A DNA stretch of 64,000 nucleotides from NCBI GenBank assembly GCA_005801425.1, contig SYDY01000063.1, forward strand, positions 1-64,000, read 5' to 3'. Positions 44,150 through 54,063 of this stretch are shown in pieces (the first letter of the stretch is position 1; each line of letters begins with the position of its first letter). A program made the translations under genes and the position numbers. The stretch is from Bdellovibrionales bacterium (GTDB lineage: Bacteria; Myxococcota; XYA12-FULL-58-9; SYDY01). The notes under the pieces were generated by a model. That model ran no database searches. It saw nothing but the letters and a program-made list of their open reading frames with translations, and was not told the origin of the DNA.

Positions 44150-45171
44150 CACGATCATCGGTTGGCATACTTTGTCTTGTCCTCATGCAAACTGCGTGCT
44201 TGGCCAACAATGGCATCAGCATTGAAATGACCCGTCTTGTCTCGCCAACCAATACATGTACATTTGAAGTATCCAACACATCGCTACCCTCACTGACTTA
44301 CGATCCCGCATTTGCATTGCGTGCCAAGCGGGCATTGATGGTGCCCATCGCCACCATTAACAATTTATCAACGAACACCTCAGATCCTATTCGTAATCCG
44401 GCAGGGCAAAATGTTCGTCCCAAAACCCACGATGTGACCATTTCAGGCGCAAGAGTTTGCTTTTACCGTCAATTGGCACCACCAAGCCCTGCCGATGGTG
44501 CTCAAATCCAATGCAGTGATTTACCCCCCGGTCAAACGGATGTGGTGCCTGTCTCTGGCTATATTCCAGTCAGCGGATCGTCGGTGGTGCTGATAGACGG
44601 TGTTCTTACGCTTCCCGGCTTGCAAGCGCTGTATGGTGCAGATTTTAAGCCCGATGAGATCCCAATCATTGGCCGTACTGATCTTGGATTTTTAACACAT
44701 TTGAGTTCGGCCCAAGGATCGGCCCGTCATCCTGCTTGGGGAAATTTTCCTGAGAGCGGTGTCGATGTGGTGGTGATACAAGTTCGTCTTGTGGGGCAAA
44801 CACAAGGTGATGTTTCAATCGAATCAAGTTGGTTTTCATTTCCCGTGCGCATAGAACCTGGGCTTGTCAATACAGCCTGCACTGCTGCATCCTATCGTGC
44901 GTGCTCTGCCGATAACGCCTGCACAGGCACCAATGATTTTTGTATTGATCCCTGCAATTCCGCATCAAGCTCAGATCTTTGCAGCATGGACACAGGAAAT
45001 TGTATTGTAAGCGGCCTTGCCTGCACACCCAGCCGCTGCAGCGTTTCCACCCAAGTCACCTGCTTGCCCTTTCGCGAAGATCATGACGCTTTGACCATTG
45101 AGACCACATGTCGGCCCGACAGTGGCCTTGGGACAACGAAGTGTACGGTAGCGCGCGAGGCGTGCAAGTAA
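44146..45171 (+). CDS. Hypothetical lipoprotein with cysteine-rich C-terminus
   Basis: A 341-residue exported protein. The lipobox is LMQTAC (Cys18). Residues about 20-240 are beta-rich without a recognised family. Residues about 240-341 are Cys-rich (about 17 Cys, for example DNACTGTNDFCIDPC), as is common in myxobacterial surface proteins. Its ATG overlaps the aroKB stop as ATGA, so it belongs to the pil-aro operon. Function unknown; it might be an outer-membrane or surface lipoprotein. Confidence 0.78.
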   Translation: MTRSSVGILCLVLMQTACLANNGISIEMTRLVSPTNTCTFEVSNTSLPSLTYDPAFALRAKRALMVPIATINNLSTNTSDPIRNPAGQNVRPKTHDVTISGARVCFYRQLAPPSPADGAQIQCSDLPPGQTDVVPVSGYIPVSGSSVVLIDGVLTLPGLQALYGADFKPDEIPIIGRTDLGFLTHLSSAQGSARHPAWGNFPESGVDVVVIQVRLVGQTQGDVSIESSWFSFPVRIEPGLVNTACTAASYRACSADNACTGTNDFCIDPCNSASSSDLCSMDTGNCIVSGLACTPSRCSVSTQVTCLPFREDHDALTIETTCRPDSGLGTTKCTVAREACK

Positions 45172-45237
45172 GGAACGATTTATTATCAGGGAGTTCCTAA
45201 ACTTGACGCCCCCTGCCCAAACGCATAGCCCCCACAT

Positions 45238-45789
45238 ATGACAGCAGTACTCTGGGAAACCGCAACCATGGCGGATCTTCTGGCACAGCAAGGACAGGTA
45301 GATCAGGCTCGGGCCATTTATCAGCGTTTGTTGGATCGCAATGCGAACGATCTGCGTGCAGCACAAGGGTTGCGTAAGCTTGATGAAGCCTTGCATGGCG
45401 ATACGCGCTTGCAATCTATCAAAGCCGCGTTGCTCTCAGTGCTTTCCCATATAGGCGGTGAAGCAGCTGCGTTGTTTTTTGGCCATGATGGGACGTTGAT
45501 CGCATTATCCTGCCGTGATGCACCCTCTGAGCGCACTGAAAAGCTATTGCGTGCTGCTGTGCGTGGTACGGCATGGCATGGGTTATTGGCCGAAGACATG
45601 GGCGTTATACCAGGGCCTATGTCCCTTGAGACACGTACACCACCTGGAACCATCGTACTCTGGCCGATGGATCAGGCGGGGATTTTGGCGATATGGTGCA
45701 ATCCCCACGAACCCCAGGGTAAAGTGCGTTACGCATGCCGTGTAGAACAACATCAGTGGCTTGCGTTAAAAACGGAGATCTCCCCATGA
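45238..45789 (+). CDS. Small protein with an N-terminal TPR and possible roadblock-like domain
   Basis: A 183-residue protein. Residues about 8-50 form a TPR-like pair ([20 protein letters not shown]). The rest, beginning [14 protein letters not shown], has the alternating strand pattern of a roadblock/LC7 or profilin-like domain, but this is weak. An ATG at 45268 is an alternative start. It overlaps aroQ by four bases (ATGA), so it is translated with it. Confidence 0.65.
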   Translation: MTAVLWETATMADLLAQQGQVDQARAIYQRLLDRNANDLRAAQGLRKLDEALHGDTRLQSIKAALLSVLSHIGGEAAALFFGHDGTLIALSCRDAPSERTEKLLRAAVRGTAWHGLLAEDMGVIPGPMSLETRTPPGTIVLWPMDQAGILAIWCNPHEPQGKVRYACRVEQHQWLALKTEISP

Positions 45790-46214
45790 CACCCATGATC
45801 GATATTTTGCATGGACCCAATCTCAATATGCTGGGTACCCGGCAACCCGAAGTATATGGCCACGATACCCTTGAAGATATCAACGAGCAGTTGATTGCCC
45901 TTGGCAGCGAATTGGGTGCAGTGGTCCGCTGTTTTCAAAGCAATCACGAGGGTCACTTGATCGACAAAATCCAACAACTGCGGGGTGCCAGCGACGGTAT
46001 TGTGATCAATGCTGCGGCATTAACCCACATCTCGATCGGCATTCGAGATGCATTGTTGGCTGCCGAAGTGCCTTTTGTGGAGGTTCACCTATCCAACGTC
46101 TATGCAAGAGAACCCTTTCGGCACCATTCCTATTTGTCGGATATCGCCATGGGCGTTATTTCTGGCTTTGGCCCGACTTCATATGAGCTAGCCCTTCGGG
46201 CGCTTTTGGGCTAA
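45786..46214 (+). CDS. aroQ: 3-dehydroquinate dehydratase, type II
   Basis: A 142-residue protein of normal length. It has [19 protein letters not shown] (catalytic Tyr), [30 protein letters not shown] and [18 protein letters not shown] (catalytic His and Arg). It converts 3-dehydroquinate to 3-dehydroshikimate, the step between the two activities of the nearby aroKB. The start at 45786 forms an ATGA overlap with the TPR gene and has GGAG at a good distance. Confidence 0.97.
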   Translation: MTPMIDILHGPNLNMLGTRQPEVYGHDTLEDINEQLIALGSELGAVVRCFQSNHEGHLIDKIQQLRGASDGIVINAAALTHISIGIRDALLAAEVPFVEVHLSNVYAREPFRHHSYLSDIAMGVISGFGPTSYELALRALLG

Positions 46215-46225
46215 GAAAAGGCCGT

Positions 46226-46783
46226 ATGTATTCTACCGCTGAATTCCGAAATGGCCTCAAGATCGAATTTGAAGGGGTTCCCTACGTCATTGTAGAGTTC
46301 CAGCACGTCAAGCCCGGCAAGGGTGGTGCCTTCGTTCGTACCAAAATCAAAAACCTGATCACCGGTCGCGTGCTCGATCCGACCTTTAAATCGGGTGATA
46401 AAGTTGGACGTCCTAATATGGACGAGCTCCAAATGCAGTACCTCTACCATGAGGGTGAGCACTACACCTTCATGGATACGGCCACTTACGATCAAGTGGT
46501 TATTGAACGCGATGCCCTAGGCGACCAAGCCCAATGGTTATCAGAAAGCTGCCCATGTTCCATTTTATTTTGGAACGGCAAAGCCATCGGCATTCAACTC
46601 CCCAATTTTGTGACGCTTAAAATTGTGATGTGTGAGCCTGGTGTGCGCGGCAACACCGCAACAGGGACAATGAAACCTGCGACGCTTGAAACCGGCGCCA
46701 TTGTGAACGTGCCGCTTTTCGTCAATCAAGATGAAAGCATCAAAATAGATACCCGTACCGGCGAGTATGCCGAGCGCGCTTAG
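46226..46783 (+). CDS. efp: Translation elongation factor P
   Basis: A 185-residue three-domain protein. The N-terminal KOW-like domain contains the loop KPGKGGAFVRTK, whose Lys is the modification site (EpmA type). OB domains follow, with GIQLPNFVTLKIV and the C-terminal signature region NVPLFVNQDESIKIDTRTGEY. EF-P rescues ribosomes stalled at proline runs; the many Pro-rich proteins here fit its need. Close downstream of aroQ (11 bases). Confidence 0.97.
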   Translation: MYSTAEFRNGLKIEFEGVPYVIVEFQHVKPGKGGAFVRTKIKNLITGRVLDPTFKSGDKVGRPNMDELQMQYLYHEGEHYTFMDTATYDQVVIERDALGDQAQWLSESCPCSILFWNGKAIGIQLPNFVTLKIVMCEPGVRGNTATGTMKPATLETGAIVNVPLFVNQDESIKIDTRTGEYAERA

Positions 46784-46856
46784 ACCCCTACAATTCATCC
46801 AAAATATCGCAGAAACAATGCTATCCTGAAGGTGTATAAATCCGACGGGCAGTAGC

Positions 46857-48821
46857 ATGGCATTGGATCGCGATAAAATATGGGAAGCCGCGCAGGGTTT
46901 TATTCAGCGCGGCATGCTCGACAAAGCCGTGCGAGAACTTGAGCGCATTGCCAAGGACGATCCCAACGATATCCGAAGTTTATTGAAACTTGCGGAGCTT
47001 GAAGGCAAAAAAAGCGACCCATCCAAATCAATCCCGTATTTTCTTAGAGCAGCACAGGTGTATGTGGACCAAGGCTTTGGATTAAAAGCGGTGTCCATTT
47101 ACAAGCAGATCCTTGCCGCAGATCCCAATGCTTTCGATGTCGCAGAAAAACTGGCCGGCCTTTACGAATCGCAGGGACTTTTGTCCGACGCATGCACACA
47201 ATACGACGCATTGCTGTCGGCTTTTCACGAACGTGGAAACCAATCCGACATTTTGCGCATTCTTGAAAAACTTGTGGCCATTGCGCCCGATGAGCCTGAT
47301 TACCAGCTGCGGCTTGCAACCCGCTATCAGCACAGTAATCAAATCACGCAAGCCAAAGATTCGTTTTTGAAGGCATCACAACAGTTGTTTGCAAGAGGTC
47401 GAATCGAAGCATTCACCCAAGTTGCTGAAACGACCTTGCGTATTGACCCAAGCCTTGTGGATTTATCCAAGCAACTCGCACATATTTACATTCAAAGTCG
47501 AAAGTTCAAAGAGGCTTTGATTTGCCTGCGTGCGCCTTTTAGGGCTGAGCCACACGATCCCGAAACATTGCTCATGCTGTCTGATATTTTCGTAGGTTTA
47601 GACAAAAAAGCCAAGGCACTTCTTGTCTTGCATGAGCTTGGCGCAAAGTATCTGCGCGAAGAAAATTTACCAGGCTATCGTGATACGCGACGTTTAATAG
47701 GACGTATTGAACCGAGTGACCCCGAATTTCAGCAAACTGTCCGTGAATGGGGTTCGGAACTTGAAAGTAATCAAGAGACTGTTAATTCAAACGATAGAAT
47801 ACAAAATAAGAATTCTTTTTCCGAAGATGACATCGACACATGGATGGCCGAAGCAGAGATTTACGCAAAATATCGTTTGTATGACAAAGCAGCGGAAAAA
47901 CTCGAATACATTGTTTCGGTTCATCCAAGCCATATCCCAGCAATCATTCGTTTAAAAGAAATTTATATTTCACAAGATAACACAGAAAAAGCCATTGAGA
48001 TCTTGTGGCAGCTTGTACAAATTGCGCATCGCTCTGGACGATCCGCCACCACCAAAGACACGTTGCGTGAATTGCTCAGTATTCATCCCAGCCATGCGGA
48101 AGCAAAAGAGTTACTACAACGCCTGGAGCCTCAAGAACCACTTGTGGAGCCAATGACGGAAATTGATGGCCTCACATTTGATATTGATTTCACGCAAGAA
48201 CAGGCAGTACAAAGTACAACCACGCCCGTCTTCCAGGCGTTGGAAGAACAGATAGGACCGATCGTCGAGCCTATGCCTGAAGTGCTTCAATCTACCGCAC
48301 TTCCCGAAGATCATCCCATGGTTCCTGTGCCTGGCGAACATTTGTTTGATGATGCACGCACACGCCTTGTTGCAAAATTTGGCGATACAAATCCACTGGT
48401 GAATTACCATCTTGGCATCGCTTATTATGGGGTTGGGCAATACGATGCAGCGCTTGAGGCATTGGCTTTGGCCGTTTCCCATGCACCGTTAGAATTAAGT
48501 GCACGCACGGCACGTGCATTGTGTTTTCTAGCACAATATGATGCACAGAAAGCACTTGAAGAATTATTTGAAGCACTACTCATTCCAACAATAAGTGGAT
48601 TACAAATGCTTGCGCTGCGTTTTGAAATCGCATGCACGTACGAATCGATGAAGCAGTGGGACCTGGCCCATCGGTATTTTGATCAAGTGGCACAAGTGCG
48701 ACCTGAATACCGCGATGTTCAAAATCGTTTGGAAAAAAGCCAAGCCCTGCGCTATGGCGTCGACGTGAATATGCCCCAAGGCGAGCAAGCACACGTCAGT
48801 GCGCGAATTGTGTATTTGTAA
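46857..48821 (+). CDS. Large TPR-repeat protein
   Basis: A 654-residue protein without signal peptide. N-terminal TPR units (about 5-300: GMLDKAVRELERIAKDDPND; SIPYFLRAAQVYVDQG; KAVSIYKQILAADPNAFD) are followed by a short linker, more TPRs (about 325-420), an acidic linker (about 425-500) and C-terminal TPRs (about 505-640). Such proteins are common downstream of efp or pil genes in myxobacteria and may scaffold assembly complexes. The 3' end abuts the convergent acyl-CoA dehydrogenase gene with no gap. Confidence 0.85.
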   Translation: MALDRDKIWEAAQGFIQRGMLDKAVRELERIAKDDPNDIRSLLKLAELEGKKSDPSKSIPYFLRAAQVYVDQGFGLKAVSIYKQILAADPNAFDVAEKLAGLYESQGLLSDACTQYDALLSAFHERGNQSDILRILEKLVAIAPDEPDYQLRLATRYQHSNQITQAKDSFLKASQQLFARGRIEAFTQVAETTLRIDPSLVDLSKQLAHIYIQSRKFKEALICLRAPFRAEPHDPETLLMLSDIFVGLDKKAKALLVLHELGAKYLREENLPGYRDTRRLIGRIEPSDPEFQQTVREWGSELESNQETVNSNDRIQNKNSFSEDDIDTWMAEAEIYAKYRLYDKAAEKLEYIVSVHPSHIPAIIRLKEIYISQDNTEKAIEILWQLVQIAHRSGRSATTKDTLRELLSIHPSHAEAKELLQRLEPQEPLVEPMTEIDGLTFDIDFTQEQAVQSTTTPVFQALEEQIGPIVEPMPEVLQSTALPEDHPMVPVPGEHLFDDARTRLVAKFGDTNPLVNYHLGIAYYGVGQYDAALEALALAVSHAPLELSARTARALCFLAQYDAQKALEELFEALLIPTISGLQMLALRFEIACTYESMKQWDLAHRYFDQVAQVRPEYRDVQNRLEKSQALRYGVDVNMPQGEQAHVSARIVYL

Positions 48822-50009
48822 TTATTGCAATTCAATATTCGGCATCAGCGGCTTAGTCGCCAATGTTTTAAGCACAAAATTACTGCCTTCGCCCACACGG
48901 CATACAAACAAATCCCGATGATGCTGAATCAGTCCGAATTCATCGAGACAAGCAACACCACCACAAATTTCCATGGCCAGGGTAAGCAGATCAGAGGCGC
49001 GCCGTGTGCATTCGATCTTTATTTTTGCTGCGAGTTCACGGGGCATTGTTCCAGCCTCATACAATGCAAGACCATGCCAAAGCCATGCAAGGCCTTGGTG
49101 GAGTGCAATATCCATATCAAGGATCACATCCTGTACACGCTGAAAACGTCCAATGGGCTTGTCTGAAAATTGGGTGCGTTCTTGGGCATAATTGCGACAA
49201 AGATCAAGCGCACGCGCAAGCGACGACAATGCCAATGCAGCAATCAGCAAACGGCCGCCGTTGAGTGTATTAAGCATCACACGAAAACCTTGATTCACTT
49301 CACCCAACACGGCGTCTTCACCCACAACAACACCGTCAAAACGAATGCTTCCTGTGGATGAAAGAGGCCATACCTGTTTGCCGCCCATTTCTTGTACAGT
49401 CACCGCAGAATGTTGGGTAGGAACAATGAAACATGTTGTACGTTGTCCGTTGGCACCTTGCGGATTTGTTAACGCATGAACCACCACATGACTTGCCCAA
49501 TGGGCATTGGTGGACCAACATTTTTCGCCGGTAATTTTCCAACCTTCGGCAACACGTTCTGCTTTGACTTCTGGATTGCCAGCATCCGATCCACGTCCTG
49601 GTTCCGATAATCCAAAAGCAAACATACGCTTTCCAGCTGCTAAATCAGGCAAATGTGCTTTTTTTTGTGCGCTGGTTCCTGCAATTTGTACAGGCTTGGT
49701 ACCGAGACTGCTTGCAGCCCCTGTGGTGATGGCCACACTCTGGCTGTAATAACCCAGTGCAAGTCCGGCCAAAACCAATTCGGTGATTGATCCACCTTGT
49801 CCGCCGTATTCTTCAGAAACAGTCAACCCAAACAAACCCAGATGCGCCATTTTCGCAATGACAGCATCAGGCAAAAGCTTGTGTGCACGCTCCCAGGCCA
49901 CCACATGCGGTGCAATTTCCCGATCGGCGAATTGGCACAAGGTTTTGTAAAAAGCGAAACGATCGGGGTCAACGAGATGAGCAAGATGCTGATCGATGTA
50001 ACGTTCCAC
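48822..50009 (-). CDS. Acyl-CoA dehydrogenase family protein
   Basis: A 395-residue FAD enzyme. It has GLFGLTVSEEYGGQGGS, FGLSEPGRGSDAGNPEVKA, EKCWSTNAHWASHVVVHA and QFSDKPIGRFQRVQDVI. The C-terminal segment EICGGVACLDEFGLIQHHRDLFVCRVGEGSN differs from the classical YEGT motif, so substrate and the catalytic base position are uncertain. No beta-oxidation partner is next to it. Start at 50009 is followed by a normal N-terminus. Confidence 0.9.
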   Translation of the reverse strand: MERYIDQHLAHLVDPDRFAFYKTLCQFADREIAPHVVAWERAHKLLPDAVIAKMAHLGLFGLTVSEEYGGQGGSITELVLAGLALGYYSQSVAITTGAASSLGTKPVQIAGTSAQKKAHLPDLAAGKRMFAFGLSEPGRGSDAGNPEVKAERVAEGWKITGEKCWSTNAHWASHVVVHALTNPQGANGQRTTCFIVPTQHSAVTVQEMGGKQVWPLSSTGSIRFDGVVVGEDAVLGEVNQGFRVMLNTLNGGRLLIAALALSSLARALDLCRNYAQERTQFSDKPIGRFQRVQDVILDMDIALHQGLAWLWHGLALYEAGTMPRELAAKIKIECTRRASDLLTLAMEICGGVACLDEFGLIQHHRDLFVCRVGEGSNFVLKTLATKPLMPNIELQ

Positions 50010-50021
50010 GGGTACTCTCCG

Positions 50022-50807
50022 TTAGTGGTGGTGTTCGGGTTCCATGGTATGATCTTCTACATCAATTCCATGGTGGAGATGCAATGCTGTGCCCACACGG
50101 GTCGCAAGGGCGTGGCTTTGCTCGCTACTGTCAAAGGCAAGTCCATTGAGCCATTGCGAATAATTCATACCAATCACAACACTGTGATTTTGCCCATCGG
50201 CTTGAATATTGATGGGTGCATCAAACGCAAGATCCTGGACATAGCGTGACGCCAATCCCACAGCGGCGATTGTAAAATCACCTGCTGACGTCGTTCCTTG
50301 GAGATACACGCTTTTGCCCACCATATTCACATCGGCAGGAAGATTGCTTGTGTCGAAATCGGCCGGTCCTATGGTGACACGCAGCGCGCAATAATTGCCA
50401 GGAGGGGGTTCAATAGAACCAAGCAAACGTGCGCTTAAATCGGCTGAGAAAATATTTTCAACAGAAGGTTCGCTTATTTTTGTGGGCGATGCCTCGCTGT
50501 GCGCAAACGCGTGCCCAACGAACAAACTCATTGGCAAACGGTGCATAAATTTCTGCCATGCGGTCTGTGGGCATGCCATAAGTTCCACGGATTCAAATAC
50601 CGCGTAGGCTTTGGTTAGCGTCACAGAAGTACCGCCCTCTGTTGTGAATGTTCGCGCTTCATTGGCTGCATGCGCAGGATAATTGCCCGCAAGATCTTTA
50701 CTCATGTGATGTGTGCTGTGGACTGCAAATTGTGTGCCTGCATGATCGGAACTGTTGCCAGAGCATGCTGCAAGTACTGCCGTGAGAGAAATGACGGTCC
50801 ATCTCAT
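50022..50807 (-). CDS. Hypothetical lipoprotein with His-rich C-terminus
   Basis: A 261-residue exported protein. Lipobox AVLAAC (Cys15). The middle has SVTLTKAYAVFESVELMACPQ and PPPGNYCALRVTIGPADFD, which resembles the beta-sandwich of DUF4382-type or related lipoproteins. The C-terminus has LHLHHGIDVEDH and ends EPEHHH, suggesting metal binding. It directly follows a beta-barrel gene that carries a CAIC motif, with a 13-base gap, so the pair may act on a metal. Function unknown. Confidence 0.75.
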   Translation of the reverse strand: MRWTVISLTAVLAACSGNSSDHAGTQFAVHSTHHMSKDLAGNYPAHAANEARTFTTEGGTSVTLTKAYAVFESVELMACPQTAWQKFMHRLPMSLFVGHAFAHSEASPTKISEPSVENIFSADLSARLLGSIEPPPGNYCALRVTIGPADFDTSNLPADVNMVGKSVYLQGTTSAGDFTIAAVGLASRYVQDLAFDAPINIQADGQNHSVVIGMNYSQWLNGLAFDSSEQSHALATRVGTALHLHHGIDVEDHTMEPEHHH

Positions 50808-50820
50808 GTTGAAAATCCTC

Positions 50821-51711
50821 TTAGAGCGCCCAATCGTAGGCCATCGAAATATGGTACACAACGCTTTCGCTTTGGGTTCCGTTGTATGCGGACCAAACGG
50901 GCGCGCGCACCATAAATCGCACAAAGAAATCCGTGATTGGCATCAATGCGACCCCAGGTCCTAAAAACAACGCAATACCACCCGAGTTTGGAATATTCCC
51001 TGCATAATCAACCGCGGATGTGACATAACGAAAATCTGCACTGGCCTGCAATGCAATCCAAGTCCATGGCTGAAATTGCCCCATGGTGGTTGCAAACATA
51101 CCCAAACCATCACGTTCATCGTATTTTGAATGGACCGGAAAATCAGATCGCAGGGTGGTAAACATCGACAATTTTCCTCGAAAATAGGCGTACTGCAATC
51201 CTAGCGTTGGGGTCCATGTTCCTGTACCGGGTTGGATCTCATGAGGTGCAACATGCCCATTGGGTAATTTCAATTCGGGGCCCGTGGGGAATCGAAGGCC
51301 GCCGGAGAAACTCACGATGTGGCTTGAACTCCGATTATCTTGTTGCCAGAGAACAAACCGTGCCGCGAGCCAGAGATCGCCCAGGCCTGTGGCGGACTGC
51401 GTACGCTCACTTACGGTGGTGAGTTTTTTGTGGACAACGGGCAGCATGAGGGTAAATGCCCAGCGCCTGTGGGGGACGTAGCTCAAACCCAGATCCGTCC
51501 GAATTTCATCAACGCTTTGTCGATCAACCGCATTAACACCTTGGGAATAATTACGAAATTCAACAATGCTTGATGCGCGCAATCGGCCTTGAAACAAACG
51601 TTCTACGCCGATGGACGTAAGCGTTGGATCACCTGCAGAGCAAATGGCACATGCGAAAACGTCGCGTCCTATGAAAGACGCCAAAACCCCCAAAAGTAGC
51701 CATAAACGCAC
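50821..51711 (-). CDS. Outer-membrane beta-barrel-like protein with an N-terminal CxxC motif
   Basis: A 296-residue protein. Signal peptide to about residue 20, then CAICSAGDPTLTSIG with a CxxC pair at the mature N-terminus. The rest shows many alternating beta strands (YVPHRRWAFTLMLPVVHK; FPTGPELKLPNGHVAPHEI) and ends in an aromatic-rich strand, consistent with an outer-membrane barrel or transporter-like protein. It is translated together with the His-rich lipoprotein that follows. Confidence 0.75.
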   Translation of the reverse strand: MRLWLLLGVLASFIGRDVFACAICSAGDPTLTSIGVERLFQGRLRASSIVEFRNYSQGVNAVDRQSVDEIRTDLGLSYVPHRRWAFTLMLPVVHKKLTTVSERTQSATGLGDLWLAARFVLWQQDNRSSSHIVSFSGGLRFPTGPELKLPNGHVAPHEIQPGTGTWTPTLGLQYAYFRGKLSMFTTLRSDFPVHSKYDERDGLGMFATTMGQFQPWTWIALQASADFRYVTSAVDYAGNIPNSGGIALFLGPGVALMPITDFFVRFMVRAPVWSAYNGTQSESVVYHISMAYDWAL

Positions 51712-51881
51712 GGGCGGGGTTTATCGTAGGGATTGCGAATCGTCTATCCTATTCTTGGGAAGTTATAGATGAGGCAAGAACGCGTGGGCATTTTATAGAT
51801 AAATGCAATAAATGTTTTAGTGTGGCATGGCAAAAACTTTTGTTGCTAGAGTCAATGAAACACCCAACGAAAAGAATAAAT

Positions 51882-52832
51882 ATGACAAATATTGAAATGC
51901 AAAATCTCCGACCCACTTCGCGTGAAGCATCGTTGTATGCCCAGTTTCGTCAACAATTTATAACACACTTCGTAGAAAGTGAGTCCACGAAGATTTTTGA
52001 TATATCACCACGTGATGAAAATAGTTTCACCGCGCAGGTGAAGGTTTCTACAATGTTCACTGGGGATTCAGTCATCGTCACAGGGCCTTACCCCATGTTG
52101 CTGCCGGGAACGGATCGGCCTATCCGCGCACCAGGGCTCCAAGAGCGCGAAGACTTTATTGCGGCCTTTCAAGATTTTGCTTTGTGCAATCGTCGTTTCC
52201 AATATCGATGGATTGAGTGGCCTGTGGTTAAACCGAGCGATGGGGCGGTCATTGCAGTTCGCAATGCGGTGTGGGTCTTGTGGGATCGTACATCAAACCG
52301 TGGGTACAGCGCATCACCCGGGTACACATGGGACAGCCAGATCGATTCCTGGGAGCGTGAGGATGGGTGTTGTGGCGTTTCCGTGCCACAAACACGATGG
52401 GTGGAGGATCATGGTTTTCCAGGATCATACGAGTCAAAGATTTTGCAAACAGAAGTGGAACGCGGTGATGTCAAATATGCTTTGAGCGCGAAGTTGACCG
52501 TGGGCCCGCGATTAACTGTCGATATAACGCGAGACATTGGACAAGAACTTTCTAGTGAAGAGCGCAATCCCTCGTGTCTTGATTATCTCTGTTGTGGCTT
52601 TTTGTTCACGTCTTATAGCAAGAGGATCACGCTCGGCGGTGAGGGCTTGGCGATCGGTGTGGATTCTGGCGTGTTAGACGCTCCTTATGCAGAGGGCGCT
52701 GCCAACCAGCTGTGGATCGGCGAAGCCATCAACATGGCCTATGAACAATACGGAAAAGATCTACCCTATTGGATGCCTGGTGTTCCGGTCACAGAGGCAC
52801 AAATCACCCTCCAAACGCGTTCAACCCCGTAA
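51882..52832 (+). CDS. Hypothetical protein
   Basis: About 316 residues from ATG 51882; a GTG at 51822 and ATG at 51855 are in frame and equally possible. No signal peptide is clear. It has several Cys pairs (DGCCGVSV; LDYLCCGF) and an aromatic-rich middle. I recognise no family. It is isolated, and its end overlaps the convergent glutaryl-CoA dehydrogenase-like gene by 29 bases. The preceding 170 bases hold no gene. Confidence 0.7.
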   Translation: MTNIEMQNLRPTSREASLYAQFRQQFITHFVESESTKIFDISPRDENSFTAQVKVSTMFTGDSVIVTGPYPMLLPGTDRPIRAPGLQEREDFIAAFQDFALCNRRFQYRWIEWPVVKPSDGAVIAVRNAVWVLWDRTSNRGYSASPGYTWDSQIDSWEREDGCCGVSVPQTRWVEDHGFPGSYESKILQTEVERGDVKYALSAKLTVGPRLTVDITRDIGQELSSEERNPSCLDYLCCGFLFTSYSKRITLGGEGLAIGVDSGVLDAPYAEGAANQLWIGEAINMAYEQYGKDLPYWMPGVPVTEAQITLQTRSTP

Positions 52833-53985
52833 GTGCACGCCCCACGGCCAGGGTATGGATTTCGTGGGTGCCTTCATAGGTGTACACGCTTTCAAGATTC
52901 ATCATGTGGCGGATCACAGGATAGGCATCGGTGATCCCAATGCCACCGAGCATCCCGCGCGCCATGGAGGCGATTTCTCGGGCTGCGCGCACGTTGTTGC
53001 GTTTCATGAGGCTCACTTGGACAGGCGTAATTTTACCGTCGTCTTTGAGACGCCCATAGTGCAAGTTCATCAATTGCCCATGAACAATCTGATTCGCTAT
53101 CTCGGTAAGTTGCTGCTGATACAATTGAAATTGCGCAATGGGTTTTCCAAAGGCGATCCGCTGAATACCATAATCCAACACAGTGTCGAAACAATCCATG
53201 GCCGCACCGATCACCCCCCAAGCAATTCCGTAGCGTGCTTGCGTAAGACACGACAACGGGCTTTTGAGTCCACCCGACTGTGGCAATAAATTTTCTGCAG
53301 GAATGCGACATTCATTGAGATGGATTTCACCGGTGGGCGATGCACGCAGTGAAAATTTGCCTTCGATTTCTGGCGTTTCAAAACCGGGCGTTCCGCGTTC
53401 GACCACAAAGCCACGAATGTGATCATCTTCATTCGTTACTTTGGCCCAAACAACCGCAAGATGGGCCACAGGCGATGAGGTAATCCACGCCTTCATGCCA
53501 TCAAGAACATAATGGGACCCATCTTTGACCGCCGTCGTTTTCATGGCGGAAGGATCAGACCCTGCGCTCGGCTCTGTAAGCCCAAAGCATCCAATCATAC
53601 GACCGGATGCAAGTTCAGGCAGCCACTTTTTGCGCTGTATTTCGTTGCCAAAGGCAAGAATGGGATACATGACAAGCGATCCTTGAACACTGCACATGGA
53701 TCGCAATCCCGAATCGCCGCGCTCAAGTTCCTGCATCACGAGGCCGTAGCCCACGTTGCTCATGCCTGCACAGCCGTAACCATCGATATTGGATCCAAAC
53801 ACGCCAAGCTCTGCAAGTTCAGGGATCACTTCCGCTGGAAATGTTCCTTGGCGATGGGCTTCGGTCAGCAGGGGCAAATAACGTGTTTTAACCCACTGCT
53901 GCACAGCATCGCGCGCGGCGCGCTCATCGTCATGAAGAAGATGTTCGATATTCAGAAGAGAATCTAGCGAAAGACGATCAGACAT
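52804..53985 (-). CDS. Glutaryl-CoA dehydrogenase-like acyl-CoA dehydrogenase
   Basis: A 393-residue protein. It matches the GcdH branch closely: GSNIDGYGCAGMSNVGYGLV, ERGDSGLRSMCSVQGSLVM, GLTEPSAGSDPSAM, MARGMLGGIGITDAYPVIRH and YEGTHEIHTLAVGRALTG, with the catalytic Glu in the last motif. It would oxidise and decarboxylate glutaryl-CoA to crotonyl-CoA in Lys/Trp breakdown. The start at 53985 (MSDRL) is preferred over 54048, which adds an unlikely peptide. No other lysine catabolism gene is adjacent. Confidence 0.9.
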   Translation of the reverse strand: MSDRLSLDSLLNIEHLLHDDERAARDAVQQWVKTRYLPLLTEAHRQGTFPAEVIPELAELGVFGSNIDGYGCAGMSNVGYGLVMQELERGDSGLRSMCSVQGSLVMYPILAFGNEIQRKKWLPELASGRMIGCFGLTEPSAGSDPSAMKTTAVKDGSHYVLDGMKAWITSSPVAHLAVVWAKVTNEDDHIRGFVVERGTPGFETPEIEGKFSLRASPTGEIHLNECRIPAENLLPQSGGLKSPLSCLTQARYGIAWGVIGAAMDCFDTVLDYGIQRIAFGKPIAQFQLYQQQLTEIANQIVHGQLMNLHYGRLKDDGKITPVQVSLMKRNNVRAAREIASMARGMLGGIGITDAYPVIRHMMNLESVYTYEGTHEIHTLAVGRALTGLNAFGG

Positions 53986-54063
53986 ACGCACGCATCTAAT
54001 CGGTATGGTGTGGAGAGTACAAGGGCTGTCAATGCATGCGATCCACAAGCATGGCTTCTCATC

